From positions 107,191,036 through 107,255,035 of the forward strand of contig CM043699.1 in NCBI GenBank assembly GCA_023935145.1: 64,000 nt of DNA, written 5' to 3'. This document shows positions 34,380 to 45,000 of the stretch, in pieces. Below the pieces are notes generated by a model. That model saw only the letters and a program-made list of their open reading frames with translations. It did not search any database and was not told the origin of the DNA. The stretch comes from Bretschneidera sinensis. Taxonomy: Eukaryota > Streptophyta > Magnoliopsida > Brassicales > Akaniaceae. The position numbers were made by a program, and so were the translations under genes. Position 1 is the first letter of the stretch. Every line of letters begins with the position of its first letter.

Positions 34380-35508
34380 TATAAACTGAGATTCAAACCC
34401 AAGGTGAATTGGGTTTTTAAAACTTTTGTTGATTAACTTGAAACTTTTTAAACACTTAAATACATAAAACACCCAATCAAATAATATTCTTGAAAGTAAA
34501 GAACTTAAGGAAGAGAAAGTGCAAACTCCGCTTATAGTGGTTCGGCAATATTGGATTCCTTTCGACCCTATGTCCACTCTCTTCAAGGAACCTCCTTGAA
34601 GTAATCCACTAAAACTTTAGTCGTACAACTTACCAGGTGTTGTACAAACCTTACAACCAATCTCTTACTCACGGAAGCTACAATGAAGCATTTAATCCTA
34701 AATACTCTAAGAGTTATATCAACTTTTTCCCTTTTACAATAAATGAAATTTGCTGTAAGGTAAAGGGTAGAGAGACATCAATAAGTGCTTTTACAAATGA
34801 ACAATATCTCTCTTTCAAGAATAAGCTTGAAGAATGGCTTAACAATAAATTTTTCAAAACATTTGAGAATAATGAGTTATCTTGTGAATTGATATGTTCT
34901 CTTCTTGTTTTAAATGCTCATTGAAGTGGGTTTATATAGCCTTGAATCAATATGGCCGTTTGACACAAACTTGGTAGGTTTATGGCATTAAATATTCAAG
35001 TCCTGCATCTCAAACGATCATATTTTTGAATTACTAGTCGATTGGGTCCTTGTACCAGTCGACTAGGTCAAGTGAAAAATTTTCACTTTTTAGGCCAAGG
35101 GAGAGTATCAGTCGACTGGGTCCTCAACACTAGTCGATTGGGAACTTTCTGTCCCATATCCCAATCGACTGGTATAGGGACCCAGTCGACTGGGTTATGC
35201 TTCAACCCAATTTTTCTTTTGAAAAACAATTTTTGACTTAGAAAATTTTTGTGTTTTTAGTTTTGTCAAAGTCTTTTGTAAATTGAGCCACAGATCAAGC
35301 TATGTAATTGAACATAAGAGATTTACAATTGTTTCGATTACCTTAATGCCTATTCTAGATTTTCTGTCATGTTTTAGTGTCTGAATAGCGTTGAGTTCTT
35401 GTATCTTGTTTCCATACTGAATGCTTTTACCACTTAAACAATTAGATAAAACTGTTAATGCAATTAGAATAGTGTTTTTTCCTTATTAAAATTAAACACA
35501 GGTCAACA
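34380..35508 (-). repeat. copia-3 5' LTR (1129 bp)
   Basis: It starts TGTTGACC at 35508. The palindrome cluster is at 35032-35200 and TATATAAA at 34938-34931; it ends next to a primer binding site at 34367-34377 (one base differs from copia-1). It is colinear with the copia-1 and copia-2 LTRs. Confidence 0.88.
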
Positions 35509-35513
35509 AATCC

Positions 35514-35989
35514 CTTTAACATTAGGAAATTAAATCAATTTTCCTCTTAATTAGCTTATGATGTAGTAAATAATTCACTATTCAATAGCTTGGCGACATA
35601 TGGATAACTCCCCTCCAATGACCGGATAACACGTGGTTATGTCAATAACGGGCACGTGGCAGAGCAGATGACAAAGCCGTAATCATTCACAAACTTCTCA
35701 CTCGCAAGAATGGAAGCAAGATTTCAAGGACTCCAAGTCATTGGTTTATTAATTCAATCAGTGAGTCAATGATCTAACCGTGGGTTTTTTAATTAATAAT
35801 AATAAAATATATAGTAATTATAATAATGTTTATTAAATTTTATAATTACCTATAAAACTATAAATTATCAAACTCAAGATTGATAAAAAAATAACTAATA
35901 AATCATGTCTTAATCATGATTATTTAACAAATAATCATTCATGAGAGTTAAAAATTTGAATTAAAAGTGTCTTCAAAAAGCTCTATATA
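35514..35989. other. Unique intergenic stretch
   Basis: No gene or repeat recognised; AT-rich, with CACGTGG motifs at 35630 and 35652. Confidence 0.4.
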
Positions 35990-35998
35990 TAAAAATAA

Positions 35999-37082
35999 GG
36001 CTAAATTTCATAGAAAACCATGTGGTTTGGTCTAGTTTCATAACAAACCTTGATGTTTGGTTTGTTTCATACTAAACCTTGTGGTTGACAAAGTTAACAC
36101 TAGGATTAATGGTGTTAACTTTGGGTTTATTGTGAAATTTTACAAAATCACAAGGTTTTATATGTAATTTAACATTTTAAAACAAAACTAATCTCTCCCC
36201 AGCCTAGCTGCCAACCACCACACCCTAGCCGTAGGCCACCCTCATCTTCCTCTTCTTCTTCTTCTTTTATTTTCCTTCCTTCTTATTCTCTCTCTCTACC
36301 AGCCTAGCCGCTGGCTATCCTCTCCCCCTGACGTCGGCCACTCTCTCCTCCTTTTCCCATTCTTCTTCCCTTTCTTTTCCTTTCCTTCTTTTTTTTTCTT
36401 TCTTTTTCTCTCTCTTTCCCAGCCTAGCCACTAGCCACCTTCTTCTTTTCTTCTTTTTCTTACTCCTTTTTTCTCATTCTCTTTCTCTTTTTCTTCTTCC
36501 CCTTCTCCTCTCCCCTCACCACACGCTCCCCCTCACCTTCACTATCATGCCACCATCCCTCCCTCTCTTCTACTTCTCCTTTATTCTTCTTTCTCTCCTC
36601 TCTTCTTCTTCTCATTTCTTCTTTCTCCTCTCCTCTCTTCCTCCTCCCTCACCTGGCCGCAAGTTCATCTCCCTAAAAATCAACTTTTAGATTTTGAGAG
36701 AGAACAAAGGAGAAGGAGAAGAGAGAGGGATGGTGAGGGTGAGCGGGAGGGGGCGCGATAAGGGAAGAGGAAAATGGGAATAAGGAAAATAAGAGGAAGG
36801 GAGGAGGAAGGGGAAGAGGGGTGGCTAGCGGTAGGGGGTGTGGTCGGCTGCTAGGGGAGATAGATGAGGAATTTGCAGAGAGATGGAGAGAGTTTTTTTA
36901 AAAAAATGTTAAATTACATAGAAAACCCTATGATTTTGTTAAATTTCATAATAAACCCAATGTTAATAGACTTCAACCCTATGCAAACTTTGTCAACCAC
37001 AGTGTTTAGTATGAAACAAACCAAACCCCAGGGTTTGTTATGAAATTGGACCAAACCACATGGTTTTCTATGAAATTTAGCC
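35999..37082. mobile_element. Non-autonomous Mutator-like foldback element
   Basis: Terminal inverted repeats of about 185 bp start GGCTAAATTTCATAG at 35999 and end with its complement at 37082. A perfect 9-bp duplication TAAAAATAA flanks it (35990-35998 and 37083-37091), the Mutator signature, although in AT-rich DNA. The interior continues as an imperfect inverted repeat: a pyrimidine-rich arm (36190-36660) with three AGCCTAGC-headed units at 36201, 36301 and 36421, facing a purine-rich arm (36690-36870). No coding frame is present. Confidence 0.8.
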
Positions 37083-37251
37083 TAAAAATAATAATATATT
37101 ATTTATATTTTGTACTTATGAGTTAAGAGTTAAATATTTAATATGGACATCAATTTCACCAAAAGATAGTTATCTTAATGGTTTTTTGTTAGAACTTTCA
37201 CCAAGCTAAGTAGCTAACTAAAGTTCAAGTCACCATTTAGATTTTTCTTTG

Positions 37252-38153
37252 GGCAAATTACATTGCACTACCTCAAAGTTTTCTAGAAATGACACTAACA
37301 TACCAAGTCTTTTTTAAACCTATGATTCACCTCTAAAACATCAATTTTCACCATCAATAAGTCCTAAAATGAATTTATTTGAATAACTAAAGTTTTAACT
37401 AAATATTAATTTTCATGATGACCGAAGTACTTATAGTGTTAAAATATTTTCAAATGATTATGATAAGTTTAATAATTCTATTTATAAATTATTTATCTCA
37501 AAAAAATTTATAACACAATTTTTAGGTTATTTGATTTTAATTTTTTCTAAAAAGAATAAAAACATGCACTATCATTTTAATTTTTAAAGTAAAAAAGTTT
37601 GTCTTTGATTTTTACTTTATGATGGTCTTTGATATTCATTTAGTTGAAATGTTAGGTTATTTAATTTTATAAAAAAAAACATATCAACAAACTTTTTATT
37701 TAAAATATTCAATTTTTTTTTATAATAGTTTTTATTTGAGGATGCGATAGGCAATGATATCATAATATTTTTTTAAAATATAAAATATGGAAGTAAAATT
37801 TGTTTTATACCATATAATATAATATAAATCAATTTAAAATATACTTTTAACAATTTTTGAAAAAGAATGATGAAAGTTTTCTTTCTAAAAAATGTCTCGA
37901 AAAATTCTTTGTTAAATATATTCTATTTCTAATACTTCTATTTTTTTTAAATAATCTTTATAATACCTAAGGGTAATTTGGTCATCATGAAAAGTAATAT
38001 CCAGTTAAAATTTTGATTTTTCAAAGAAATTCATTATGAGGTTGTTTGATTGTAGAAATTGGTGTTTTGAGGTGAATTATGAGTTTTTAAAAAAAAAAAT
38101 TGGTATGTTAGTGCCATTTCAGTAAACTTGGAGGTAGTGCAATGTAATTTACC
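37252..38153. mobile_element. Non-coding element with long terminal inverted repeats (about 900 bp)
   Basis: The left end GGCAAATTACATTGCACTACC (37252) is repeated in inverse at the right end (38153), with similarity extending about 200 bp inward from each end, including TCATGATGACC near 37412 and 37984. The flanks do not give a convincing duplication (atttttctt against attttttac). The interior is AT-rich and non-coding. Superfamily not resolved; it resembles long-TIR Mutator-like elements. Confidence 0.7.
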
Positions 38154-38583
38154 ATTTTTTACTAAAAAGATAAATTTAAGTTAATTTCTAAAAATCGGTC
38201 GAATTGACTCGGTTCACAAAAAACTTACCAGTTCACACTGTTTGAAATGGTTGAATCCTTTATAAGGTCTTTTTGGAAAATCTTGACCGATCTGGCTTTT
38301 GATTTACAATCGAACTAGTCTAATTTGATTCTAGTAACTATGGGTAAAATACATACTTTTGATGATAAAATTCATAATTTTGGTGTTAATATATTTTTTT
38401 TTTGTGGTAAAATTATTCTTTTGTTTATCAATATTTTTATTTTTATAAAAAAATATAAATTTATCATAAAAATATATTCTAATATAAAATTATAAATAAT
38501 ATATTTTTTCTACCAAGACATTTTAGACTCCACCCTAAAAATGGTGATGAACCAATGTTGAGCCCACAACCATACCAAAGCAA

Positions 38584-38757
38584 GAAAAATTCTTGTCTAA
38601 CACAGTGCCATGAGATATACATAGCACAAGGGTCCATCTCACCCTTGAATGAAAATAAAATATATTTTTTTTCTCTCTTCCCATACTATTTAAATGTAAG
38701 ATAAACTCTTGTACCATGTATCTTTTATGATACTGTGCTGCTAGTATGAAACTTCTT
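38584..38757. mobile_element. MITE, copy A
   Basis: A 174-bp element whose two ends are inverse copies (GAAAAATTCTTG.. with ..AACTTCTTC) and whose interior matches copy B at 41030-41202: CACAGTGCCA, ACATAGCACA and TGAAAATAAAATAT. The flanking 8-mers caaagcaa and aaaagtag are only partly alike. Confidence 0.7.
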
Positions 38758-38870
38758 CAAAAGTAGAGAACAACTTGCAAGTACAATTAAAATTCTAGAA
38801 TTCTTAAAAGACTAAACTAGATACAGACTTTATCCTAAAGTTTAGAGAGGGCCTGACCATTGCCTGCTTC

Positions 38871-40154
38871 TAGGGTTGGGCACAAATAACCTAAAAACCT
38901 AACCGAATCTAAATCATTTCATAATCTAACCAAACATATGGTTACCAAAAGAAATGGTTAGGCTTATGGTTAACATTTTTTATTTTTTGTGTTATGGTTA
39001 TGGTTATGGTTGTGGTTCTTGATTTTTACATATGTAGGTTAACCACTTAACCTAACTATATTAAAATTATATATATTTATAAATATATAATATATCTAAT
39101 TACAATTTTATCCTTCTAAATTATAATTCTTATGTTTCAAGATCAAGGGTTCAACTATGAAATAACTTATAAGTAAAAGCCTTAAAATAAGAAGTCAAAA
39201 GCCCTAAAATCATTTGCGCCTCTCGGCTCTCCTCTTTCTCTTTGGCTCTTTCTTTACTTCTCTCTCTGGAACCTTAGGCAGTTGTTGCGCAAATATAAAG
39301 TTCTTTCATCTATGGCACAAGATTTGTTTACTATATCGGTATCAACTGTTGCATCTGAGTCGGCTTTTAGTACCAGAAGACGTGTGCTTGATTCATTTCG
39401 CAGCTCTATAACTCCAAAAATGGTTAAAGCTCTCATTTGTACACAAGATTGGATTCGGAAAGTTCACTTATAGTAGAATAAAGCTTAGCTAAGCTTTGAA
39501 ATTTGGAATCAAGTATTTTTCTCATTAATTTTGAAATTTTGTATATAGAAACTAAATTCTAGTTTAATTGGTACTAATTTACTATATGTTTATTTTTTGG
39601 TGTATGTTATTCTTGGAGTAAGTTGTTGTTTTGAATGAGAATATCCTTTATTATCTTATTTTTCATTGTTCAAACTTATTATCTTATGGTTTTTTAATAC
39701 AGATATCAACTTTACAATAAACCAATCAATCTTGAACAATGAATATTGACGATTAAGGGGGCGAACTTGGAGTTGGAGAAGAATAGATTGGTTGTTTACT
39801 TTAATGTTTTGGTTATTTTAGTTTTCGTTTGAAAGTTTGTATTTTGTAATTTGTAATTTATTTTGAAGTATTTGAATGCAATCAATTGTTAAGAATTTTA
39901 ATATGGATTGATTGATTTATATTATGCTTTGAAAAATATAGCTTTCTTGAATCGATAAAATTTTGGTTTTTTTGTTTTATTAATCATAATTAGTTGTAAA
40001 ATTTTGATAATCGAACCTAACCAAAACCATGGTTACCAAAAAAATATAGTTAAGATTAAGGTTATAGTTACAGTTACGATTTTAAATAAATTACTGTTAT
40101 AATTATAGTTATGGTGTAACCAAAATTTAAAATTACCTAACCATTCTCAAACTA
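38871..40154. mobile_element. Decayed hAT element with transposase fragment
   Basis: The left end TAGGGTTGGGCACAAATAACC and the inverse right end TAGTTTGAGAATGGTTAGG are hAT-like. Both subterminal regions carry many GGTTA/TAACC repeats (38900-39060 and 40010-40145). Inside lies a transposase C-terminal fragment at 39250-39473. The length of about 1.28 kb points to an internally deleted copy. The 8-bp target duplication is not preserved. Confidence 0.65.
39250..39473 (+). pseudogene. hAT transposase C-terminal dimerisation domain fragment
   Basis: The frame from 39282 reads LFTISVSTVASESAFSTRR followed by VLDSFRSSITPKMV and an ICTQDWI ending. This is the signature of the hAT family dimerisation domain (ASESAFS, then GR..LD..R..L.P..V.ALIC...W). 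Only about 60 residues remain; the RNase H-fold catalytic part is absent. Confidence 0.85.
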
Positions 40155-41021
40155 CGGCAGCCTCTCTTGTAGCTTCGCCCATGTTTGTTGTCTCAATTGG
40201 ATGAGAAATGAAAGAAGGAATGGAAGACAGTATCTTGGATTCTTGATCATTCAATATCAATCAATGTGAAACTTTAGCTAGGCCGATAGGTGTCTTAGTC
40301 CAAGGATATGCCATTGGCCCATTTCCTATTGGATAGGGGCCAGTCAGTGCAGTCATTACAATTATCCAAAACTCTTTTATATGCCAAAGCTATTTGTTAA
40401 AGTGATTTTATTAAAGATAAAATTAATAAAATATGTAAATTATTAGTGAATGTTTTTTAAAAATTACTAGATTGTTTTTGGGTGTTGAAAATAGTGGTTA
40501 AATGTGATAATATGTATAGCAACGTCCTTACATTAATTAATTGTTTAATCTTAGTTATATATGATTATTTTTATGGTAATATATTTTTGTTTTTTAATTA
40601 GTATTTTATAATAAAAAATTAACATGTGAGATGCACATGATTTTAAAATACATAACACTATATTAGCCTGATACATCATTGAGTAGGAAGAAATTCTTCT
40701 GGACCGGTATGGAATGAAGTTTTATCTTTATTTTATTGGTATTCCTAGCAAAAAAAAATTCATTATCAGTGTAGCAAAATTATCGCTTTTGGTTAGTTTT
40801 TTTATTGAGTTTATTGCCCCCACCCCATAAAGTAAGGTTTGCCTTATATTATCCTTATATTATCGTGATTTGATCAAATGATGAAATCTCATCATTTCAT
40901 GTATTACGTGAAATCTATAAATACATGTATTATGTGGGAGGTATATGTGTATGAATGGCTGAAATTATGTTATTTTATCAAAGGATAAAAAAAAATAAAT
41001 AAATGATAAAAGTTGAATCTT
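40155..41021. other. AT-rich intergenic stretch
   Basis: No gene recognised. A GGCCCATTTCC..GGGCC inverse pair lies near 40316-40330. Confidence 0.4.
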
Positions 41022-41029
41022 ATAAAGTG

Positions 41030-41202
41030 GAAATTTTTTTGCCTAGCACAGTGCCAAGAGAAATACATAACACAAAGATTCATCTCACTTTTGAACGAAA
41101 ATAAAATATTTTTGTTTCTGTCTCTTTTCATACGATTTAACGGTAAAATTGATCATTGTGCTATGTATTTCTCATCACATTGTACCATACAAAAACTTCT
41201 CC
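41030..41202. mobile_element. MITE, copy B, with target duplication
   Basis: It matches copy A (38584-38757). The inverse ends are GAAATTTTTTTGCC.. and ..ACTTCTCC, and ATAAAGTG flanks it at 41022-41029 and 41203-41210. An 8-bp duplication fits a hAT-type MITE. No coding capacity. Confidence 0.75.
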
Positions 41203-41210
41203 ATAAAGTG

Positions 41211-42000
41211 ACCAAAATTACACTCATAAAGTGTGTTATTTTCAGTAAAATGTCCAAGAGCATGTATAATATTATATATCTTGAAAACGAGTATAAACAC
41301 TTAATTGTACCCAAAAAAAAATCATATCAATTAATAATTAAGTAATTTAGTCTTCTTAATGGAGTATTAACTTAATTTGTATGGTTATGGCGCTAGCCCA
41401 CCATTTGTTTTTCTCATTAAATTAGCTTTAATGCATGGAAATGCTATGGTCCTCACCAACTTGCCATGTAACAGAAAACCAAGCCAAGAATGTCTTCAAT
41501 TTGAAGGTCTTATTCAATTTTCCAGACCCTCTAGAGAATAAGATGAAACCCTAATTATTTTTCATCAATGCTTTAATAATGTCTTTAATTGAAGGATAAA
41601 TTAGTTAGAATTCTAATTACATTTTAATAACTCAAATTTGTACAACTTTTTGATCTGATATAAAATTGAAAATACAGTTTGGTTAATTAGATAAATCGAC
41701 ACTAAATTGATTAACCGAGTAATGTATATCGGTTAATTGGTTGGTTGTCAATTAGAATTTTTTTGACCATTTCGACCTTTTAACCGATTAAGAAATTAAT
41801 TAATATTAATAATATATTAAATATAAATATATATTAAATTAAAAAAAATGTTAAGCATAAATTCAATATATAAAGTAAATATATAATAAACTAAAAAACT
41901 TAAATATATAAACAATTTTGGTTAATCGATTAACCAATTATAATTAAAAAAAAATTGATCGAAAAAATTGATTAAAATTTTTAACTAATTGTACGATTGT
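41211..42000. other. AT-rich stretch with inverted GGTTAAT/ATTAACC motifs
   Basis: No gene. From 41680 to 42005 many GGTTAATCG and CGATTAACC motifs face each other, which suggests a further small hAT-like element, but its ends were not fixed. Confidence 0.4.
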
Positions 42001-42277
42001 ACCGACCATGTGTGTCCAATGCTTTTCGATTAGTGCTAAAGTTGTGTTGATGCCGAAAATGTGTTGCTCAGTTGGTGGTCGGTGCTTCAAGGGGGCCTGC
42101 ACAAGGAAATAGGGGTGAACTAGAGAGTTGTCGGAGGAGATGAGAGTGATGCCTCTGAGAACACTCTGACACTTTTGTCAGTGTAAGGTTTTGGAGAAAT
42201 GGAAAGAATTATGATACTAGCGTTTTCAGTAAATGAGCTTGAAATTGAAGATGGGTTTGTGCTTGCATACCTTGATC

Positions 42278-42285
42278 CTTTTATA
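42278..42285 (-). promoter_or_regulatory. TATA box of Tat 3' LTR
   Basis: CTATAAAAGGATC on the minus strand, in U3/R of the LTR. Confidence 0.6.
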
Positions 42286-42587
42286 GTGTTTTGGAGGAGA
42301 GGTTGCCCAGGTGGTCTGGATGGGGCAATCCCAGAGATCCCGTCCCTCTATCAGTAGGTAAGGTCAGGTGCCCAAGGAGGGTCGTGATCCCTAGAATCAT
42401 ACTTGCAAGTCTGTGAGGGGGTGTCTGGGAATGGTACTCCCTGGAATTATGATTACAGGTCTGTGCGGGGGTGTCCGGGAATGGTAATGGGGTTGTCAAC
42501 AGCTTGTCCATATGTCATCTCGCCATTGGACATAGGAATGTCCATATGTCGACTTGTCATTGGACCTAGGGCTGTCCAAGCATACAA

Positions 42588-42915
42588 GTAGCAATCAATA
42601 TGCTCGGCCTTGGCGATATTGGGCCGAGCATATGAGCAGCAGTCAATATGTTCGGCCTTGGAGATGTTTGGGCCAAGCATGTGAGTAGCAATCAATATGC
42701 TTGGCTTTAGAGGCGTTGGGCCGAGCATGTGAGTAGCAATCAATATGCTCGGCCTTGGAGACGTTAGTCCGAGCGTATGAGTGGCAATCAATATGCTCGG
42801 CCTTGGAGACATTGGTCCCTAGCGTATGAGTGGTAATCAATATGCTCGGCCTTGGAGACGTTGATCCGAGCATATGAGTGGCAATCAATATGCTCGGCCT
42901 TAGAGACATTGGTGG
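42588..42915. repeat. 48-bp tandem array of hairpin units, about 6.8 copies
   Basis: Each unit begins GTAGCAATCAATATGCTCGGC and contains the inverse pair TGCTCGGCC..GGCCGAGCA separated by about 11 bases. Units are 47-49 bp with scattered substitutions. The array is absent from the matching place in the right LTR remnant. Confidence 0.88.
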
Positions 42916-42980
42916 CATCGTCCTCTTCTAAAAGCGAGATCTTAGAAAAAGCCTAGGTCAGAGAGGGGTCACTAGCCATA

Positions 42981-44832
42981 GTGCCCTATGTAGCAACGGT
43001 GGAGGAGTATAAAGAGGACTTCTCTCGGGACGAGGACGAGGTGGACGTCGTCCTATCCAAGATTAGGGGGAATATGGCTGTTGAAGAGAGGGAGTGGTGG
43101 GAGTTTTCTGTGAACTCTGTTCCTAGCCAAATTAGGGACGATGATCTTGAGGTGATCCGATGGGCATATTGTATCCTCGGGGAGTATGCCCTAAGGTTAA
43201 CCAGGGACGGGGAAAGGGCTTGTGATGCCCTTCTGAGTCGCGCGCCCTACAAGCTATGTGTGTATGAGCAGCACATGAGGGTCGGGCTACGTTTTCCCCT
43301 GCACCCCTTCTTCTGTGCCATGTTACAATACTTCGACATAGCACTGTGCCAGTTGGTACCAAACTCTGTACCGCTGATCATCACCTTTATCTACATCTAT
43401 TCGGAAGTAGGGAAACTGATGAGTCTCGACATTTCTAAGGTCCACTTCTAGATAAGCAAGCACGACCAAACTAGATGGGTCATGATTAGTTCGCGGGCGA
43501 AGAGAAGACTGCTGAAGAAGACGTTGTTTTCAATCAAAATGTGGAAGAAGTCCTTCTTCTTCTTCCAGGGTGAGAGTGATTTCAGGGTCTTGCTTAGATG
43601 GAGTTTAGATCAAACAGGGAAATGAAAGAAGTCGAGCCTTCTGATTCGTGAGCAGAAAACGTGGAGGTCTTTTATGATAATGAGGAGATGATGAGGCATT
43701 GTCTCTGCCCTCCATGCCCCGAAGCATCTATAAAGAGTGGTAACCCCATGCTTGTTGCTTTATACTTTGGTTTATATTTCGCTTTTACTGCTTGTGTTTT
43801 GCTTTATTTCTTTTCTCCTTTACTTCATACTTATGGATTTCTTTGATGTCTTGGGCAGAGATAGAGGCGACAGCTAAAGACAATGAGTGAGCCAGGAAGC
43901 TCGCCTTGGAGCGAAGGAAAGCTACCCAAGTAGAGAAGCAATCCGCTTTCGCCTCTGGTGTGAGGAAAAGGCCTCAGGTTCTATCTCCCACCCCTATTGA
44001 TCTAGAGAGCCCTTCCAAATGCTCCCCTAAGTTAGAGGCTACTCTAACCTTGCCTACTACCCCATCCTCGTCCCAAGGTACAGATTTAGGGGCGACAGTC
44101 TTCATGCCCAACTAGGATTTAAAGACCAATGACTCTGTCTTCTCACACCCCCGAGTGGACCGGGAATATCTAGTCCTGGAGGTTTCGCTTCAGGACATTT
44201 TTGAGCTATCCTGGAGGACCGTCGAGGCTCCTTACTCTGCTACTGAGACCATAAGTTCTCAGGTATGAAGTTCTTCTCTTTCTTCCTTAGACTTTTTGCA
44301 TTATTGATGACTGATGGTTTTTGCTTCATTTTAATCAGGCGTATTGTTGGCGGTGCTGTCATGCCGATGCTTGGACACATCCAAGAAGCTGAGTTTGGCT
44401 CATCATAAGCTGGACGAAAGCGTTGAGCTCGTCTGCCAACTGCAGGCTTCTTTGGAGGCGGCCAACCAGGCCAGGGTTGAAGCCACCAAAGAGAGGGATG
44501 CCACCGTTTCTGCAAGATAGCAGCTCATGGAGGAGGCCGAGGCCCTTACCCTGACTGTAGTGGAGGATGCCCTAGCGGCTTTTAAGGACTCCGCTTCATA
44601 CCGGACGATGGTCGAAGAGGAAGGGGGCTTGCAGTACCTCAAAGGCTTTTCAGAAGCCAAGAGAAGAGCTGAGGCCCTTTACCCCGAGATCAATTTTTTA
44701 GTTCTTGACCTACTAGGCCCCCTGAAGGATGAAGAGACTGCTGTCGACAAGGTGGAGGCAATAACTCAAGCTGGTGAGGAGGAGCCAGCTGCTCAACTGG
44801 AGGCCGAGACCGAGGGAGAGGCCGCCTCTTGA
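42981..44832 (+). pseudogene. Tat antisense accessory ORF, probably spliced
   Basis: It runs opposite to pol. The frame from 42981 (157 codons) contains RVGLRFPLHPFF and resembles the family named putative gypsy-type transposon (Pfam Transposase_28), a recollection, not a search. It continues past a TAG at 43449 (RWVMISSRAKRRLLK). Two introns fit well: 43740-43858 (GTAACC..GGGCAG) and 44263-44338 (GTATGA..AATCAG). The last exon (44339-44832) encodes an Ala/Glu-rich coiled coil and has one in-frame TAG at 44518. Function is unknown. The four or so stops make this copy inactive. Confidence 0.65.
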
Positions 44833-45000
44833 GAGTTTCACCTTAGTTTTTTTTTTTTTTTTTTCAAGGCTGACAGTACCTTTGTAACTTCACTTATGCG
44901 ACTTTAATGAAGTTTAGGTTTCTTTTTAACTTGCTGTCTCTTATTGAAATCGTACTTTTAACATTACAACTTTAGTCAACTGGTGTGCTTTGCATACTGC
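44833..45000. other. Gap between antisense ORF and pol end
   Basis: Contains a T-run (44850-44865) after the antisense ORF and its probable 3' end; the two convergent reading units meet here. Confidence 0.4.

Larger units (their letters stand above)
29907..35508 (-). mobile_element. copia-3: member of the copia-1/2 family with internal deletion
   Basis: Both outer ends are present: TGTTGACC at 35508 and, at the other end, GTTTACA at 29907. They are flanked by AATCT (29902-29906) and AATCC (35509-35513), a 5-bp target duplication with one mismatch. Order right to left: 5' LTR, gag, protease, integrase and partial RT. Then, after a deletion, only about 300 bp of the 3' LTR remain. RNase H, accessory ORF and most of the 3' LTR are gone. 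Confidence 0.9.
42000..42960 (-). repeat. Tat element 3' LTR (approximate bounds)
   Basis: On the minus strand a TATA box TATAAAAG lies at 42285-42278, with R/U5 to its left down to about 42000 and U3 to its right, including the 48-bp array at 42588-42915. Part of U3 (42466-42578) recurs at 48853-48963. Exact TG/CA ends were not fixed. Confidence 0.6.

Noticed and set aside
37180..37245. tRNA-like boxes between the two long-TIR elements
   Set aside because: Only weak similarity to a B box (GTTCAAGTCACC), no A/T tail or duplication, so not called as a SINE.
42453..42918. Long minus-strand frames of repeated SPRPSILIATHMLG-like units
   Set aside because: They are translations of the 48-bp tandem array, whose unit length near a multiple of three keeps frames open; there is no sign of a real protein.
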